DNA from: Candidatus Methylomirabilota bacterium
GTDB taxonomy: Bacteria; Methylomirabilota; Methylomirabilia; Methylomirabilales; JACQHM01
Direction: 5' to 3'
Length of the DNA stretch: 22,279 nucleotides
Assembly: GCA_016199025.1 (NCBI GenBank)
Contig: JACQHM010000243.1
Coordinates: 1-22,279 of the forward strand
Under the pieces are notes generated by a model that saw only the letters and a list, made by a program, of their open reading frames with translations, was not told the origin of the DNA and made no database searches. The translations under genes and the position numbers were made by a program. Positions 1 through 6,154 of the stretch are shown here, in pieces; within the stretch, counting starts at the first letter, position 1; each line of letters starts with the position of its first letter.

Positions 1-459
1 ATGGCCTTCAGCCACGGCTCGAACGACGGCCAGAAGTTCATGGGCGTGTTCACGTTGGCCTTGGTCCTGGGAGGGATCCTGCCCGAATTTCGGATCCCCT
101 TCTGGGTGATCCTCCTCTGTGCCACCATCATGGGGCTCGGCACCGCCGTGGGTGGATGGAGGATCGTGAAGACCATGGGCCTTCGGCTCACAAAACTCGA
201 GCCGGTCCATGGCTTCGCCGCCGAGACCGGCGCAGCCTTGACCATCGAGCTGGCCTCCCGCTTAGGCATTCCCTTGAGCACGACCCACACCATCAACACG
301 GCCATCATGGGGGTTGGAGCCACCAAACGGCTTTCAGCAGTCCGGTGGGGGGTGAGTGGCAATATCGTGATGGCCTGGATCCTCACCTTCCCTGTCTGTG
401 GCCTCCTCGGCTACCTTGTCGCCAAGGCCGTCTCCCTCGCCGTGGCCTTGGCCCGCTAG
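1..459 (+). CDS. PiT-family inorganic phosphate transporter, C-terminal part (5' end outside window)
   Basis: This is the last 152 residues of a low-affinity phosphate permease of the PiT family, an inner-membrane cation/phosphate symporter. The window opens within the second family signature (SHGSNDGQKFMG, residues 4-15), which resembles the GANDxQ(K/N)xMG motif of the C-terminal repeat. A second signature follows at about residues 90-107 (LSTTHTINTAIMGVGATK), and hydrophobic helices lie around residues 16-55 and 120-150. Full-length PiT proteins usually have 330-500 residues, so the ATG at position 1 is very probably an internal methionine and most of the gene lies upstream. The stop at 457-459 is followed within 20 bp by the promoter of the riboswitch cassette. 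Family assignment is firm; ion coupling and specificity are inferred from the family. Confidence 0.9.
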   Translation: MAFSHGSNDGQKFMGVFTLALVLGGILPEFRIPFWVILLCATIMGLGTAVGGWRIVKTMGLRLTKLEPVHGFAAETGAALTIELASRLGIPLSTTHTINTAIMGVGATKRLSAVRWGVSGNIVMAWILTFPVCGLLGYLVAKAVSLAVALAR

Positions 460-478
460 GAGGGTTGTCCGATTTTGC

Positions 479-508
479 TTGACAGCGCCCCCCCCCAGCC
501 GGTATCCT
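479..508 (+). promoter_or_regulatory. Sigma-70 promoter of riboswitch cassette 1
   Basis: A perfect -35 hexamer TTGACA (479-484) is followed, after an 18-nt spacer, by TATCCT (503-508). The equivalent boxes in copy 2 are TTGACA and TATGCT with a 17-nt spacer, so both hexamers are kept while the spacer varies. Transcription is expected to start around 514-516, just before the first aptamer strand. Confidence 0.8.
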
Positions 509-509
509 G

Positions 510-643
510 TTCCCAGAAAAAGGGGAGTAGGGTATCATCGCTTTGCATGACGGTGTCGTCAAGACGGTGCCAAGATCGTTCAGGCACCCGGCCCGTCAGC
601 GAGAGGGGGGTGGCCTCTCTCGTACCCGAGACCTTTTGTGGGA
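510..643 (+). promoter_or_regulatory. yybP-ykoY (manganese) riboswitch aptamer, copy 1
   Basis: The yybP-ykoY class binds Mn2+ and usually turns on metal-export genes. The hallmark loop GGGGAGTAG is at 522-530 after AAAAAGG, and the second hallmark, CGAGACCTTTT, is at 627-637. Between them are TGACG-GTGT-CGTCA (548-561), GGTGCC/GGCACC (566-571 with 583-588), a second CGTCA (594-598) and CGAGAGGGG/CCTCTCTCG (600-608 with 614-622). Closing helix P1 can form from AAAAGG (518-523) with CCTTTT (632-637), extended by TTCCCA (510-515) with TGGGAA (639-644). If transcription starts near 514, only part of that extension is transcribed. Class assignment comes from remembered consensus motifs, not from a covariance-model search. 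Confidence 0.8.
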
Positions 644-668
644 ACGATCCTGCAAAAGGTCCTTTTTG
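630..668 (+). terminator. Riboswitch-controlled intrinsic terminator, copy 1
   Basis: A 14-bp stem with a four-base loop (ACGA, 644-647) pairs 630-643 with 648-661 and is followed by CTTTTTG. Its 5' arm, GACCTTTTGTGGGA, is also the 3' strand of aptamer helix P1, so terminator and ligand-bound aptamer cannot form together. That predicts termination without metal and readthrough with it. Confidence 0.85.
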
Positions 669-744
669 TTGAGGCGTGTTGAACACTCCTTCATGACAGC
701 CTTCGCAGATGGAGAACAGGTTACGATCTTGTAAGACGAGCACC

Positions 745-1005
745 ATGGGGCGAACGATTCTTATCTCTCTCCTCTTGTCTCTGACCGTCCTCGTCGGATC
801 CGTCGCTTCCCAAGCTCTCCTCGATTTCGAGGTGACCGAGGGAAGCGAGTGGGAGGAGGACGTGTTCGAGGAGATGGCGGTCTCAACCTCGTATCGCAGC
901 TTTTTAGCTGACGTTCGACGGCTGCTTTCCAAAAAGGGCACCCTTTCTTTCTTCGTTTCCATCCCACCCCCTGACCAACCCCCCGAAGTTTCCCCTTCCC
1001 TGTAG
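745..1005 (+). CDS. Small exported protein of unknown function downstream of riboswitch 1
   Basis: I do not recognise this 86-residue protein. The start at ATG 745 gives a good N-terminal export signal: MGR, a hydrophobic core of about 16 residues (TILISLLLSLTVLVGS), then VASQA as a likely cleavage site. The mature part is acidic (residues 28-48 are rich in Glu and Asp) and ends in a proline-rich tail (PPPDQPPEVSP). An in-frame ATG at 709 exists, but it lies in the duplicated cassette, where copy 2 has ATA, so it is probably not the start. No strong ribosome-binding site is visible. It is the first reading frame after the riboswitch terminator, which favours a real, metal-regulated gene, but coding status is uncertain. 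Confidence 0.45.
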   Translation: MGRTILISLLLSLTVLVGSVASQALLDFEVTEGSEWEEDVFEEMAVSTSYRSFLADVRRLLSKKGTLSFFVSIPPPDQPPEVSPSL

Positions 1006-1088
1006 TCCCTCTGCGTTATCACCCGAATGTAGGTCGTGTAAGTCTACTAGAACGCTACCCCCACCCGTCCCCTCCCCAGCGGCCTATT

Positions 1089-1174
1089 GGGGATTTGGGA
1101 TTGCGGATTGCGGATTTGGCAAGGAGGCATCTGTTTTTCAATCAGAAATCCGAAATCGGCAATCGGCAATTCGG
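1089..1174 (+). repeat. Inverted array of short ATT-GCGG type motifs
   Basis: Iterated units on the left (GGGATTGCGGATTGCGGATT, 1097-1116) face complementary iterations on the right (CCGAAATCGGCAATCGGCAA, 1150-1169). The 1006-1291 gap holds little else. A possible hairpin, TGGTGAAGGCT (1219-1229) with AGCCTCACCA (1254-1263), lies in the leader of the next gene. A related array occurs at 19501-19586. Confidence 0.7.
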
Positions 1175-1291
1175 AACGGGGGAGGGGGTGTGAGGCGGTG
1201 GACTACGACACCTCAGGTTGGTGAAGGCTAACGGATCTGTCTCATTTGTGACCAGCCTCACCACCCTTGCAATCTCAAACAGGAGAAAAGG

Positions 1292-2506
1292 ATGCTCAAA
1301 GACTGGCTGTGGTTGGCCTCTGCCATTGGCCTCGCGCTTCAATGGATCATCTTGAGAGGGAGTGGGGTCCACCTGGACCCCCATTGGGAGGCCTTGACTT
1401 CTGGGCTGGCCATCTTCGGCGCCGCCTTCCTCCTCTCCTGGGCGGCGGAGCTCGCCCAGTTAGAGATCCCCCGGAATCTGGCCCTGGCGGCCCTTGCCAT
1501 CATCGCCGTCCTCCCTGAATATGCGGTGGACATGTACCTGGCCTGGATGGCGGCCAAAGAGCCCACCTACATCTCCTATGCGACGGCCAACATGACAGGC
1601 GCCAACCGCCTCTTGATCGGCGTAGGGTGGGCGGCCCTCGTTTTCGCCTTCTGGCTGAAGGCCCGCGAGACGGAGATCAGGCTCGAATCTTCCCACTCCG
1701 TCGAGTTGCTCTATCTTGCCTTGGCCACAGCCTATTCCTTCGCCATACCCTTCAAGGGCACGCTCACCCTTATGGACACTGCTATCCTGCTCACCCTCTT
1801 CGCCCTCTACATCCGGGCGGCGTCCAGACAGCCGGTCGTGGAGCCTGAGCTCCATGGCCCGGCCGGGTTGATCGGCCAGTTTGGCCCAAAGATCAGGAGA
1901 GGCATCACGGTTGTCATGTTTCTCTACGCGGGGCTCGCCATCTTCCTCGCCGCCGAGCCCTTCGCCGAGGCCCTGATCGCCACCGGGAAGACCTTCGGGA
2001 TCGAGGAATACCTCCTCATCCAGTGGCTGGCCCCTTTGGCCTCTGAGTCGCCAGAGTTCATCGTGGCCCTCCTCTTCACCCTCCGGGGGAATCCGACCGT
2101 CGGCCTCGGCACCCTCCTCTCCTCCAAGGTGAACCAGTGGACGCTCCTGGTGGGAATGCTCCCCCTGGCGTATAGCGTCTCCCTCGGGAGGGTTGGGACG
2201 ATGGTCCTGGACGGGCGACAGGTGGAGGAGATCCTCCTGACGGCGGCTCAGTCCGCCTTCGGGGTGGCGGTCCTGGGGAGTTTTCGCTTCTCCTTGGGGA
2301 AGGCGGCTATGCTCTTCCTGCTGTTTGCCACGCAACTGTTGTTCACGACCCCGGAGGCCCGCCACACGTATGCCATTGTGTACCTCATCCTGACCGCCGG
2401 GGTCCTGGTGGTGAGCCGGAGCAGCCGACAGGGCTTCTTTGGTTTGTTTCCGCTGGCTCCAGCCCGGGCCACCAACCCTCACCTGAAGGGCCGAAGGAAG
2501 TGCTGA
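1292..2506 (+). CDS. CaCA-superfamily sodium/calcium-exchanger-like membrane protein
   Basis: This 404-residue polytopic membrane protein has the two alpha repeats of cation/Ca2+ exchangers. The first is around residues 68-115 (AVLPEYAVDMYLAW, then TGANRLLIGVGW). The second is around residues 248-292 (PLASESPEFIVALLF, then SSKVNQWTLLVG). Each combines a PE pair with a downstream Asn-containing helix, as expected for the ion-binding site. About ten hydrophobic segments are visible. The start is well supported by AGGAGAAAAGG directly upstream of ATG 1292. It lies about 620 bp past riboswitch 1, so readthrough could place it under metal control. The exported ion (Ca2+, Mn2+ or other) cannot be read from sequence. 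It heads a same-strand run with the following stress genes. Confidence 0.85.
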   Translation: MLKDWLWLASAIGLALQWIILRGSGVHLDPHWEALTSGLAIFGAAFLLSWAAELAQLEIPRNLALAALAIIAVLPEYAVDMYLAWMAAKEPTYISYATANMTGANRLLIGVGWAALVFAFWLKARETEIRLESSHSVELLYLALATAYSFAIPFKGTLTLMDTAILLTLFALYIRAASRQPVVEPELHGPAGLIGQFGPKIRRGITVVMFLYAGLAIFLAAEPFAEALIATGKTFGIEEYLLIQWLAPLASESPEFIVALLFTLRGNPTVGLGTLLSSKVNQWTLLVGMLPLAYSVSLGRVGTMVLDGRQVEEILLTAAQSAFGVAVLGSFRFSLGKAAMLFLLFATQLLFTTPEARHTYAIVYLILTAGVLVVSRSSRQGFFGLFPLAPARATNPHLKGRRKC

Positions 2507-2601
2507 ACCGATCAGCCGAGAAGCTCAAACCTGTGCTTGACACGAGGGTGGCGTTTCGGAAAGCCTCCGAGGCGCCGGCCCAGGCAGGAAAGGAGGAACC
2601 C

Positions 2602-3498
2602 ATGAAGGTGCTCCTTGCAACCGACGGTTCCCGATATGCCGGGTGGGCGGTCGAACTGCTGCTCCAGTTTCCGCTCCCGGCCGAGACGGAGGTCACGCTC
2701 CTGACGGCCCTGGGGTGGGGAGGTGAAGCGCTCTCCAATAGGGAGGATAATCTGCATCGGCAGGCCGTCGCCATGGTGCGAAAGACGAACGAAGCCGCGG
2801 CTCAGGAGCTTGTGGAAGGGATCAGGAAGGCCCTCGCCCCCCGGTGGGGGGATGTCGGAACCTGGATCAAGTACGGCGCCCCCGGTGCTGAGATCGTCGA
2901 GGCGGCCGAGGCGATGGGGGCAGACCTCGTCATCCTCGGCGCGAAAGGCTTAAGTGGGATCAAAGGCTTCCTCCTGGGAAGCGTCGCCCAGAAGGTGGTC
3001 CGCTACGCCCCATGCTCCGTCCTGGTGGTGAAGCGAAAGCCAGAGGCCCTCACAAAGATCCTTGTGGCCCTCGACCGATCGGCCTACGCTTCCACCGTGG
3101 TGAGCTTCCTTGAGGATCTGCCCCTGCCCGAAATGACGATGATCACGCTTTTGAGCATTGTTGAGCGACGGAGGCATTTCGCCGCGGGGGTCTCCTTCAA
3201 CGCAAGGGTCGAGTTGAAAAAGGCCCTGGACGAACTCTATCGGGCTGAACGGGAGGCCCTGGAGAGGGTGCAGATGAAGGCGGCGAATCGGCTGCAACAG
3301 AAGGGGCAGAAGGTCGAGATGGAGATCCGCGGCGGACACCCGAGCGGGGAGATCATCCGAGTCGCCCAGGCAGGAGGTTTCGATCTGGTGGTCGTCGGAT
3401 CGAAGGGCCTCACAGGGATCAAGCGTTTCCTCCTGGGGAGCGTGTCGCAGAAGATCGTGAAATACGCCCCCTGCTCGGTCCTGGTCGTCCGTCCGTAG
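2602..3498 (+). CDS. Universal stress protein with two UspA domains
   Basis: This 298-residue cytoplasmic protein is made of two tandem Usp domains (about 1-145 and 150-298). Both carry the ATP-binding signature G-x2-G-x9-G-S: GAKGLSGIKGFLLGS in the first and GSKGLTGIKRFLLGS in the second. Each ends in the family's typical APCSVLVV strand, so both domains look competent to bind nucleotide. The reading frame is open from a GTG at 2500 that overlaps the exchanger stop. The ATG at 2602 is the better start because GGAGGAACCC precedes it and MKVLLATDGS is a normal Usp N-terminus. It follows the exchanger and precedes two zinc-finger genes, probably in one transcript. Its role in stress or energy-limitation signalling is known only at family level. 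Confidence 0.92.
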   Translation: MKVLLATDGSRYAGWAVELLLQFPLPAETEVTLLTALGWGGEALSNREDNLHRQAVAMVRKTNEAAAQELVEGIRKALAPRWGDVGTWIKYGAPGAEIVEAAEAMGADLVILGAKGLSGIKGFLLGSVAQKVVRYAPCSVLVVKRKPEALTKILVALDRSAYASTVVSFLEDLPLPEMTMITLLSIVERRRHFAAGVSFNARVELKKALDELYRAEREALERVQMKAANRLQQKGQKVEMEIRGGHPSGEIIRVAQAGGFDLVVVGSKGLTGIKRFLLGSVSQKIVKYAPCSVLVVRP

Positions 3499-3504
3499 AG
3501 GGAC

Positions 3505-3699
3505 ATGGAGGAGGCAGAGAGGAAGCGAGACATGGGGAAGGTGAAAGAGCTTTGGCAGTGTGACAGGTGTGGCCGGCCCATCACCTGGTCGCTGATCAGG
3601 AAGCAAGGGTTGCTCTATTGCTGTGAACCATGCGCCCAGAACCAGACGTGTCAGTGCACGGCCTCCGGGCCGATGAACGCACAGGAGGCAGAGGGGTGA
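3505..3699 (+). CDS. Small stand-alone DksA-like C4 zinc-finger protein
   Basis: This is a 64-residue protein, or 55 residues if it starts at ATG 3532, which has the better ribosome-binding site (GAGGAAG). Four cysteines are spaced C-x2-C-x17-C-x2-C (CDRCGRPI through CCEPC), exactly the spacing in the DksA/TraR protein encoded immediately downstream. Other matches include CG after the second Cys and YC before the last pair. Further Cys residues follow (TCQC). The DksA coiled coil is missing, so this is a lone finger. It starts 6 bp after the usp stop, so it is probably cotranscribed. No specific function is recognised. A zinc-binding accessory or regulatory role is inference. Confidence 0.7.
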   Translation: MEEAERKRDMGKVKELWQCDRCGRPITWSLIRKQGLLYCCEPCAQNQTCQCTASGPMNAQEAEG

Positions 3700-3743
3700 C
3701 GTCGGTCGGCGTATCGGATCGTTTGACGACAGGGGACAATGTG

Positions 3744-4142
3744 ATGCCAAGAAAGGCGAAGAAGGATCTGAAAAAGGCCCTCACCAGGCGGTTGATGGAG
3801 GAGCGGAAGCTCGTCATGAAGCGGCTCCTTCTCCTGAGGAGAGCTGGCGTAGAGACCCTGGCAGTCCCTGAAGAAGAGGGCAGGAAAGGTGATCTCCTAG
3901 ATCAGGCCCAAGCCTCGCTGAGGAAAGAGGTCGAATCGGCAATCAGGGAACAACTCTTGGCGAGGGCCGCCAGCCTGGAGAGGGCCTATCGGAAGCTCAT
4001 CGCTGGAACCTACGGAATCTGCGAAGGATGCGGCCAGATGATCTCCAGGAGCCGCCTGGAGGCGATGCCGGAGGCCATCTATTGCACCCCCTGCCAGGAA
4101 AAGAAGGAGAACACTGGCCGGATCATCCGTGCCACCGGCTGA
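3744..4142 (+). CDS. DksA/TraR-family zinc-finger protein
   Basis: This family acts on RNA polymerase through the secondary channel and, with ppGpp, modulates stringent-response promoters. The 132-residue protein has an N-terminal basic helical part, a coiled-coil region with an acidic tip-like DLLDQAQ (residues 50-56), and a C-terminal zinc finger with Cys 93, 96, 114 and 117 (C-x2-C-x17-C-x2-C). The frame is open from 3630, but ATG 3744, preceded by AGGGG, gives the normal family length; GTG 3741 is possible. It sits between the small zinc-finger protein and htpX. Whether it is a true DksA or one of the accessory paralogues common in environmental bacteria cannot be told here. Confidence 0.88.
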   Translation: MPRKAKKDLKKALTRRLMEERKLVMKRLLLLRRAGVETLAVPEEEGRKGDLLDQAQASLRKEVESAIREQLLARAASLERAYRKLIAGTYGICEGCGQMISRSRLEAMPEAIYCTPCQEKKENTGRIIRATG

Positions 4143-4191
4143 CAACAAAATGAAAAATGACAAGGAGCGGTCTATGGAGAAAGGAGGAACC

Positions 4192-5034
4192 GTGTCGAAC
4201 ACCTTCAAGACGGTTGCGTTGTTAGGCCTCCTCACCGGCCTCATCGTCTTGATCGGTGACGCCGTCGGGGGGAGGCAGGGGATGGTCATCGCCTTCCTCC
4301 TGGCGGCCCTCATGAACTTCGGGGCCTACTGGTTCTCGGACCGGATCGTCCTGGCCATGTACCGGGCGAAGGCCCTCCCCGAGGCCGACGCCCCGAAGCT
4401 CTATCGAATGATGAGGGAGTTAGCTCAGCAGGCGAGGCTCCCCATGCCTCGGCTCTCCCTCATCCCCACGGCGACGCCGAACGCCTTTGCGACAGGACGG
4501 TCCCCCGAACGGGCCACGGTGACCGTCACCGAGGGACTCCTCCGGATCCTCGACGAGGAGGAGTTGGAAGGGGTCCTGGCCCACGAGTTGGCCCACGTGA
4601 AGAACCGGGATATGCTGACCATGACGATCGCCGCCACGCTGGCTGGTGTGGTGGTCATGCTCGCCCGGATGGCCCTGTGGTTTCCCGTCGCCGGCGAACG
4701 GGATCAGGAGGGGCGTGGGAGCGGGGTGCTCGGCGTGATCGTCCTGGCCATCCTGGCCCCCCTCGCGGCCACCTTGATCCAACTGGCTATCTCCCGATCC
4801 AGGGAGTTTCAGGCCGACGAGACCGGGGCCAGGATCACGAGGAAGCCCTGGGCCCTGGCCAACGCCCTGGAGAAGCTGGAGTGGGCCTCAAAGCGCCTCC
4901 CCTTAGAGGCGAACCCTGCGACGGCCCATCTCTTCATCGTGAACCCCTTGCGGGGCCGCGGGCTCTTCTCGCTCTTTATGACCCATCCCCCCATCCAGGC
5001 GCGGGTCTCACGCCTCCGGGCGATGAAGGGATAA
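4192..5034 (+). CDS. htpX: HtpX-type M48 membrane zinc metalloprotease
   Basis: HtpX is an inner-membrane zinc protease that degrades misfolded membrane proteins alongside FtsH. The 280-residue protein has two N-terminal membrane helices (about 6-22 and 30-48), the catalytic HELAH at 131-135, the third zinc ligand Glu205 in SRSREFQADE, and two further hydrophobic segments between them. Length and order match the family. The GTG start at 4192 was chosen because AAGGAGGAAC lies just upstream and MSNTFKTVALLGLLTG is the usual N-terminus. ATG 4174 with AAGGAG upstream is an alternative. Its position after usp and dksA fits an envelope-stress group, and HflK/HflC, which modulate FtsH, lie about 4 kb downstream. 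Confidence 0.94.
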   Translation: MSNTFKTVALLGLLTGLIVLIGDAVGGRQGMVIAFLLAALMNFGAYWFSDRIVLAMYRAKALPEADAPKLYRMMRELAQQARLPMPRLSLIPTATPNAFATGRSPERATVTVTEGLLRILDEEELEGVLAHELAHVKNRDMLTMTIAATLAGVVVMLARMALWFPVAGERDQEGRGSGVLGVIVLAILAPLAATLIQLAISRSREFQADETGARITRKPWALANALEKLEWASKRLPLEANPATAHLFIVNPLRGRGLFSLFMTHPPIQARVSRLRAMKG

Positions 5035-5131
5035 GGTCGTTTAAGAGAAGGGTGCTCTTTGTGACAGGGGGCTATGCTCTTACGGGCCAGGGAAGTAATG
5101 ACCTTATGAGAAGAAAAGGAGGTTGAAAGCG

Positions 5132-5836
5132 ATGCAGTGGCAAGGAGTGACTTTCGTGACCCTGGTGTTTGTGGGAGGCCTCGTCCACGGGTTGGGCGGT
5201 GAGGTACTGGCCCAGACAGGGACCATCAGCGGAATGGTGAAGTTCACCGGGACGCCGCCCCCGCCGAAGAAGATCCCCGTGACCAAGGACACGGCCAAGT
5301 GCGGCGAGGAGAAGCCCTCGGAGGAGCTGATCGTCGGAAAGGGCGGAGGGCTCAGGAATGCCGTTGTCTCCCTGGTGGGGGTCACGACGCAGCCATGGAC
5401 GCCGGCCAAGAACCCAGTCGTGGATCAGAAGACCTGTCAATTCATCCCCCATGTGGTCATCGTTCCCTCTGGGGGGAGCCTGGACATCTTGAACAGCGAT
5501 GGGATCCTCCACAACATCCACACGTACTCCACGAAGAACCCCACCATCAACAAGGCCCAGCCAGGGTTCAAGAAGAAGATGACAGAGCGATTCGCCCAGC
5601 CGGAGATCGTGAAGGTGACCTGCGATGCCCACCCTTGGATGATAGGCTGGATTGTGGTGACAGAGCATCCCTACTATGCCGTGACGGATGACCGGGGCTC
5701 CTTCACCCTCGCCAATGTGCCGCCGGGGACTTACAAGCTCAAGGTCTGGCACGAGACCCTGGGCGAGGTGACGAAGGACGTCACCATCAAGGCCGGGGAG
5801 GAGGCGAAGGTCACCGTGGAGCTGGCCAAGAAGTAG
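5132..5836 (+). CDS. Exported cupredoxin-like blue-copper protein with C-terminal carboxypeptidase-regulatory-like domain
   Basis: The protein has 234 residues. A signal peptide (1-28, ending VLAQ) targets it to the periplasm. A cupredoxin domain (about 100-178) holds a plausible type 1 copper site: His127 and/or His130 (LHNIH), Cys164, His167 and Met170 (CDAHPWM). Residues 179-233 (AVTDDRGSFTLANVPPGTYKL) are a CarboxypepD_reg-like beta-sandwich domain. The combination resembles proteins annotated as methylamine-utilisation-like or plastocyanin-like; no amine-oxidation genes are nearby, so that name should not be taken as function. The start is ATG 5132, nine bases after AAAGGAGG; a TTG at 5123 is in frame. 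An electron-carrier role is inferred from the copper ligands. Acyl carrier protein and CcmF-like genes follow. Confidence 0.85.
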   Translation: MQWQGVTFVTLVFVGGLVHGLGGEVLAQTGTISGMVKFTGTPPPPKKIPVTKDTAKCGEEKPSEELIVGKGGGLRNAVVSLVGVTTQPWTPAKNPVVDQKTCQFIPHVVIVPSGGSLDILNSDGILHNIHTYSTKNPTINKAQPGFKKKMTERFAQPEIVKVTCDAHPWMIGWIVVTEHPYYAVTDDRGSFTLANVPPGTYKLKVWHETLGEVTKDVTIKAGEEAKVTVELAKK

Positions 5837-5867
5837 AGGGGTCGTGCCTAAGGAGGTGGATTTCTTA

Positions 5868-6116
5868 ATGGGCATCATCGAGGAGCACGTGAAGAAGATC
5901 ATCCTGGAGCAGCTTCATGTGGACGAGGCGGAGGTCAGGCCAGAGGCGTCCTTCACGGACCTCGGCGCCGACTCGCTGGACGTCACGGAGCTGATCATGG
6001 CGTTAGAGGAGAAGTTCACCATCGAGATCCCAGACGAGGAGGTCAAGAAGATCGTCACCGTCCAAGACGCCGTTGAGTACATCAAAGAGCACACAGAAAA
6101 CATGTCCCTCCGATGA
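5868..6116 (+). CDS. Acyl carrier protein
   Basis: This 82-residue acidic helical protein carries the 4'-phosphopantetheine attachment motif DLGADSLD with the modified serine at residue 36. ATG 5868 is preceded by AAGGAGGT. The fold-typical sequence continues through EEKFTIEIPDEE and ends in VQDAVEYIKEH, so it is a complete ACP. It lies 31 bp after the cupredoxin gene and 38 bp before the CcmF-like gene. No fatty-acid, polyketide or ligase gene is visible in the window. It may be the housekeeping AcpP displaced from its fab cluster or a specialised carrier. I leave the symbol empty because of this context. Confidence 0.92.
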   Translation: MGIIEEHVKKIILEQLHVDEAEVRPEASFTDLGADSLDVTELIMALEEKFTIEIPDEEVKKIVTVQDAVEYIKEHTENMSLR

Positions 6117-6154
6117 AGAACCCCTAACAACCTCACGAATCCGGAGGAGGAACG

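Larger units (their letters stand above)
468..735 (+). repeat. Dispersed regulatory cassette, copy 1
   Basis: This stretch of about 268 bp is repeated with many substitutions and small indels at 12478-12741. By eye most positions match. Similarity begins about 10 bp upstream of a TTGACA box (CCGATTT.GCTTGACAGCGC) and runs through the aptamer and terminator. It continues about 67 bp further, ending at GATCTTGTAAG, after which the copies diverge completely. The shared tail beyond the terminator contains GTGTTGAACAC and GAGAACAGGTT. No coding sequence is conserved between the copies. Because homology covers promoter, aptamer, terminator and a tail, this looks like a duplicated segment rather than two independently evolved riboswitches. 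Confidence 0.85.

Noticed and set aside
1..459. Complete small membrane protein starting at position 1
   Set aside because: The first residues lie in the middle of a PiT signature, so the ATG is internal and the gene is cut by the window edge.
510..668. Independent small regulatory RNA such as 6S, or a different riboswitch class
   Set aside because: The promoter-terminator unit first looked like a stand-alone RNA. The GGGGAGTAG and CGAGACCTTT motifs, the P1/terminator overlap and the nearby GDT1 gene fit yybP-ykoY much better.
456..1022. 188-codon - strand frame over riboswitch cassette 1
   Set aside because: The region is explained by promoter, aptamer and terminator on the + strand. The frame is not kept in cassette 2.
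1089..1174. CRISPR array
   Set aside because: Units are only 6-10 bp and inverted about a spacer. There are no 24-40 bp direct repeats with regular unique spacers and no cas genes.
1460..2482. Long open frame on the - strand (340 codons) opposite the CaCA exchanger
   Set aside because: Composition is dominated by Gly, Glu, Asp and Arg with no family features. It mirrors the well-supported exchanger gene and results from high GC.
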